Part shown: positions 61,819-64,000 of the stretch, one piece after another
Layout: each line of letters opens with the position of its first letter
Numbering within the stretch: position 1 is the stretch's first letter
From: Umezawaea endophytica
GTDB lineage: Bacteria; Actinomycetota; Actinomycetes; Mycobacteriales; Pseudonocardiaceae
Length of the DNA: 64,000 nt
Assembly: GCF_025061645.1 (NCBI RefSeq)
Contig: NZ_JANYMP010000014.1
Location: forward strand, 141,737-205,736
Direction of reading: 5' to 3'
Made by a program: the position numbers and the translations under genes
Notes under the pieces: generated by a model
What the model was told of the DNA's origin: nothing
Seen by the model: only the letters and a program-made list of their open reading frames with translations
Database searches by the model: none

Positions 61819-62007
61819 ATGAGAATCCTGTTCTGGACCACCGTCCTCTGCGTCGACGCGGCTCAAGGGGCACTGGCCGTGCCGGTGATCGCGGGCGCCG
61901 TCATCGTCGCCTGCGCCGACGCCCACGCGAACGCCCGCCGCCGCGGGCGCTTCCCGAACCGCGCTTCGGTGTGGCACCAGCCTCCCGACGTGGGAGCGGT
62001 GCTGTGA
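61819..62007 (+). CDS. Possible small membrane protein
   Basis: A 62-residue frame starting with ATG. Residues 3-34 are hydrophobic (WTTVLCVDAAQGALAVPVIA and on), giving one or two possible membrane segments, followed by an Arg-rich patch HANARRRGRFPNRAS. No ribosome-binding site is apparent and no family is recognised. It may be a real small gene or chance. Confidence 0.35.
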   Translation: MRILFWTTVLCVDAAQGALAVPVIAGAVIVACADAHANARRRGRFPNRASVWHQPPDVGAVL

Positions 62008-62070
62008 CCGCCTGACCGATCCGCCGATCGGCCCCTGCCGGTGGGCGGCTCGGCTCGCTACCGTCCAGAC

Positions 62071-63918
62071 ATGAAGCTTGTTCGCGTACTGCTGGCCGGT
62101 GTCGTGGTGGCGGGTGTGGTGGCGGTGCCGTCGGCGAGCGCCGACCCCGCGGAACCGGGGTGGGTCGGGCCGTTGAGCACCCGCGGGCGGTACGTGGTCG
62201 ACGCCCGAGGTGACCGGTTCAAGCTGAAGTCGGGCAACTGGCACGGCGCCAGCGGGACGTGGAACGGGTCCGGCGACGTCGCCGACCCGGCGAACCACCA
62301 CGCCGGGGAGAAGGCGGACCGGATCCCGCTCGGGCTGGACCGCGCGCCGGTGGAGTCCATCATCGACGGGTTCGTCGAACTGGGGCTGAACAGCGTGCGC
62401 CTGCCGTTCTCGAACCAGGTGGTGCACGACGGCGCGGTGGTGCCGCTCGCGTCGGTCGCGGCGAACCCGGCGCTGGCGGGCAGGACGCCGCTGCAGGTGT
62501 ACGACTTCGTCGTCGAACGGCTGACCGCGCGCGGGCTCGCGGTGATCCTGAACAACCACACGAACACCACGCGGTGGTGCTGCGGGGTCGACGGGAACGA
62601 GCGGTGGAACACCTCGCAGACCACCCGGCAGTGGCAGGACGACTGGGTGTTCATGGCTCGGCGGTACGCCGGGAACCAGCGGGTGGTCGGCGCGGACCTG
62701 TACAACGAGGTCCGGCGGAACGTGTGGGACGACCCGAACTGGGGGTCCGGGGACGACCGGGACTGGCAGCGGGCGTCGCAGGAGGTGGCCGACCGGATCC
62801 AACTGGAGGCCAACCGCGACCTGCTGATCATCGTCGAGGGCATCAACTGGACCGGGATCCCGGTCGACGGGCTGCCGCACGGGCGGCCGACGCTGGAGCC
62901 GGTGCGGACGCTGTCGCACACGCTGATCGACTCCGGGAAGCTGGTGTACTCGGCGCACTTCTACGGGTACACGGGGCCCAACCACTCCGGGGCGACCGGG
63001 ATCGGGGAGACGCACGACCCCCGGTACCAGGACCTCTCCGTCGCGGAACTCCGGGACGTGGTGCGGCGGCAGGCCTTTTACGTGTCGGAGGAGACCGGGG
63101 CGCACTTCACCGCGCCGGTGTGGATCAGCGAGTTCGGGGTCGGGGGGCGGGAGAACACGGATCCCGTGTCACGGGCCTGGTTCTCGAACTTCGTCGACCT
63201 GCTGGTGGCGGCGGACGCCGATTTCGCGTACTGGCCGATGGTGGGGTTCCACAGCGGGCGGACCGGGAACGGGTGGGCGCTGTTGCACTGGGACGCCGCC
63301 GGGAACCGGATGGGGGTGTACGACGGGGATGACTGGAGGGCATCCGCGTGGTCGCGGTTGGTGGGGGCGGGCGGGAAGACCGGGCAGGTGGCTCCGGTGT
63401 CGCCCTGGTCGATGGTGAACCTGAACCACGGGGACTTCCAGCAGTCGCGGGCGGCTCGGGGGTTGGGTGACTGGAACTCCGGGGCGCGGAAGGGCGTGTG
63501 CCCGGATGGGCAGCGGGTGATCGGGTTGGCGCACACCGGGAACCGGGGGTTGTGCACGGGGGCCTGGGGGGTGCCTTCGTCGTTCGTGGTGGTGCGGGAT
63601 GAGTCCTTTGTGGATGTGGACTGGGCTTCCGGGTACACGAAGGTGCAGTGTCCCGCGGATCACTACCTGGTGGGGTACAGCGTGAAGGGGGCGGCGTTCT
63701 CGGCCGGGTTGTGCGCTCGGGCCGCTGGGGCGTTGGGGAAGGCTGGGAGGACTGTTTGGTTCGATCGGGGGGATAACCGGCCTGCCGCTGGTGGTGGGGA
63801 GTTCGCGGTGGGGGCGTACAAGGGGCAGTGTGCGGTTGAGGAGTACGTGGCTGGGGTGGCTTATACGGGGAGGATCGGGTCTGGGCGTACGCCGGACGCG
63901 TTGCTGTGTCGGCGGTAG
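62071..63918 (+). CDS. Secreted GH5-type glycoside hydrolase with Cys-rich C-terminal repeats
   Basis: A 615-residue exported enzyme. The signal peptide is VRVLLAGVVVAGVVAVPSAS with cleavage near residue 27. The cellulase-like (GH5) barrel follows: LNSVRLPFSNQ, VILNNHTNTTRWCCG, acid/base Glu213 in DLYNEVRR and nucleophile Glu354 in WISEFGVGG. The C-terminal about 145 residues contain three similar blocks, each opening with a Cys and a V-x-G turn (CPDGQRVIGLAHTG, CPADHYLVGYSVKG, CAVEEYVAGVAYTG) and closing with LC, probably a carbohydrate-binding trefoil-like module. Codon use drifts toward GGG in the second half. ATG start; the ribosome site is weak. Confidence 0.85.
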   Translation: MKLVRVLLAGVVVAGVVAVPSASADPAEPGWVGPLSTRGRYVVDARGDRFKLKSGNWHGASGTWNGSGDVADPANHHAGEKADRIPLGLDRAPVESIIDGFVELGLNSVRLPFSNQVVHDGAVVPLASVAANPALAGRTPLQVYDFVVERLTARGLAVILNNHTNTTRWCCGVDGNERWNTSQTTRQWQDDWVFMARRYAGNQRVVGADLYNEVRRNVWDDPNWGSGDDRDWQRASQEVADRIQLEANRDLLIIVEGINWTGIPVDGLPHGRPTLEPVRTLSHTLIDSGKLVYSAHFYGYTGPNHSGATGIGETHDPRYQDLSVAELRDVVRRQAFYVSEETGAHFTAPVWISEFGVGGRENTDPVSRAWFSNFVDLLVAADADFAYWPMVGFHSGRTGNGWALLHWDAAGNRMGVYDGDDWRASAWSRLVGAGGKTGQVAPVSPWSMVNLNHGDFQQSRAARGLGDWNSGARKGVCPDGQRVIGLAHTGNRGLCTGAWGVPSSFVVVRDESFVDVDWASGYTKVQCPADHYLVGYSVKGAAFSAGLCARAAGALGKAGRTVWFDRGDNRPAAGGGEFAVGAYKGQCAVEEYVAGVAYTGRIGSGRTPDALLCRR

Positions 63919-63969
63919 GTGGGTTGGATAGTCACCCCGATCGCTAATTGTCTCGATCTTCACGGTCGC

Positions 63970-64000
63970 TTTGTCAAGGCGGGAAACATGCCGTGACAAA
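63970..64000. terminator. Stem-loop at the right edge
   Basis: Arms TTTGTCAAGGC (63970-63980) and GCCGTGACAAA (63990-64000) pair at 10 of 11 positions around a nine-base loop. It lies 52 bases after the glycoside hydrolase stop. It may be a terminator, or an operator of a gene beyond the window. Confidence 0.5.

Noticed and set aside
63169..63999. Minus-strand frame opposite the glycoside hydrolase end
   Set aside because: Pro/Arg/His-rich with no recognisable domain; the plus strand carries the Cys repeats and catalytic Glu.

Overview
This is a high-GC actinobacterial window. GTG and ATG starts are both common, GTGA/ATGA stop-start overlaps are frequent, and TetR and SARP regulators are abundant. 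Family content and cluster layout suggest a member of the Pseudonocardiales, but that placement is inference only; no rRNA or tRNA is present.

Positions 1-33,650 hold a steroid-degradation locus that can be matched gene by gene to the Mycobacterium tuberculosis cholesterol region. The left part is the KstR2-type module for rings C/D (the HIP branch). A leftward operon fadE30-ipdF-kstR2-fadA6 (fadA6 runs off the window) faces a rightward operon fadD3-crotonase-fadE31-fadE32-fadE33, with a perfect KstR2-type palindrome between them (3713-3726). After a two-gene interruption (an HD-domain phosphohydrolase and an unknown protein) comes the ring A/B module. It consists of hsaADCB, the meta-cleavage lower pathway kst4D-like-hsaE-hsaG-hsaF, and the divergent operon kstD-kshA-small 4-Cys protein-kshB-MaoC hydratase-TetR. 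Next is a secreted lipase-like gene and a YjbR-family gene. The side-chain module follows, a six-gene leftward operon fadE34-fadE28-fadE29-chsH2-chsH1-ltp2 divergent from kstR. KstR-type palindromes lie upstream of hsaA, kst4D, kstD, fadE34 and kstR. cyp125, fadA5, mce4, ipdAB, ipdC and echA20 are not in the window and must lie elsewhere if present.

Positions 33,620-48,240 are mixed accessory genes. They include an MBL-fold hydrolase whose end overlaps the end of kstR, two secreted proteins of unknown function, and a 1,043-residue SARP/NB-ARC/TPR regulator. A TetR-controlled three-subunit molybdenum hydroxylase (PaoABC-like) follows, with two 21-bp operators. Then come a TetR/SDR divergent pair with a 20-bp direct repeat, a VOC protein, and a cytoplasmic M64 peptidase cassette with a duplicated C-terminal domain.

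Positions 48,300-53,504 form a 4-hydroxyproline catabolic operon: an XRE-cupin regulator, a three-part D-hydroxyproline dehydrogenase, a DapA-family deaminase and 4-hydroxyproline epimerase. From 53,600 to the end there is a carotenoid oxygenase overlapping a tandem HxlR regulator, an NAD(P)-binding protein, and a MarR-hemerythrin pair. These are followed by an alpha/beta hydrolase, a second SARP-ATPase regulator, and a secreted GH5-type glycoside hydrolase with Cys-rich C-terminal repeats. No CRISPR array, insertion sequence or prophage was recognised.
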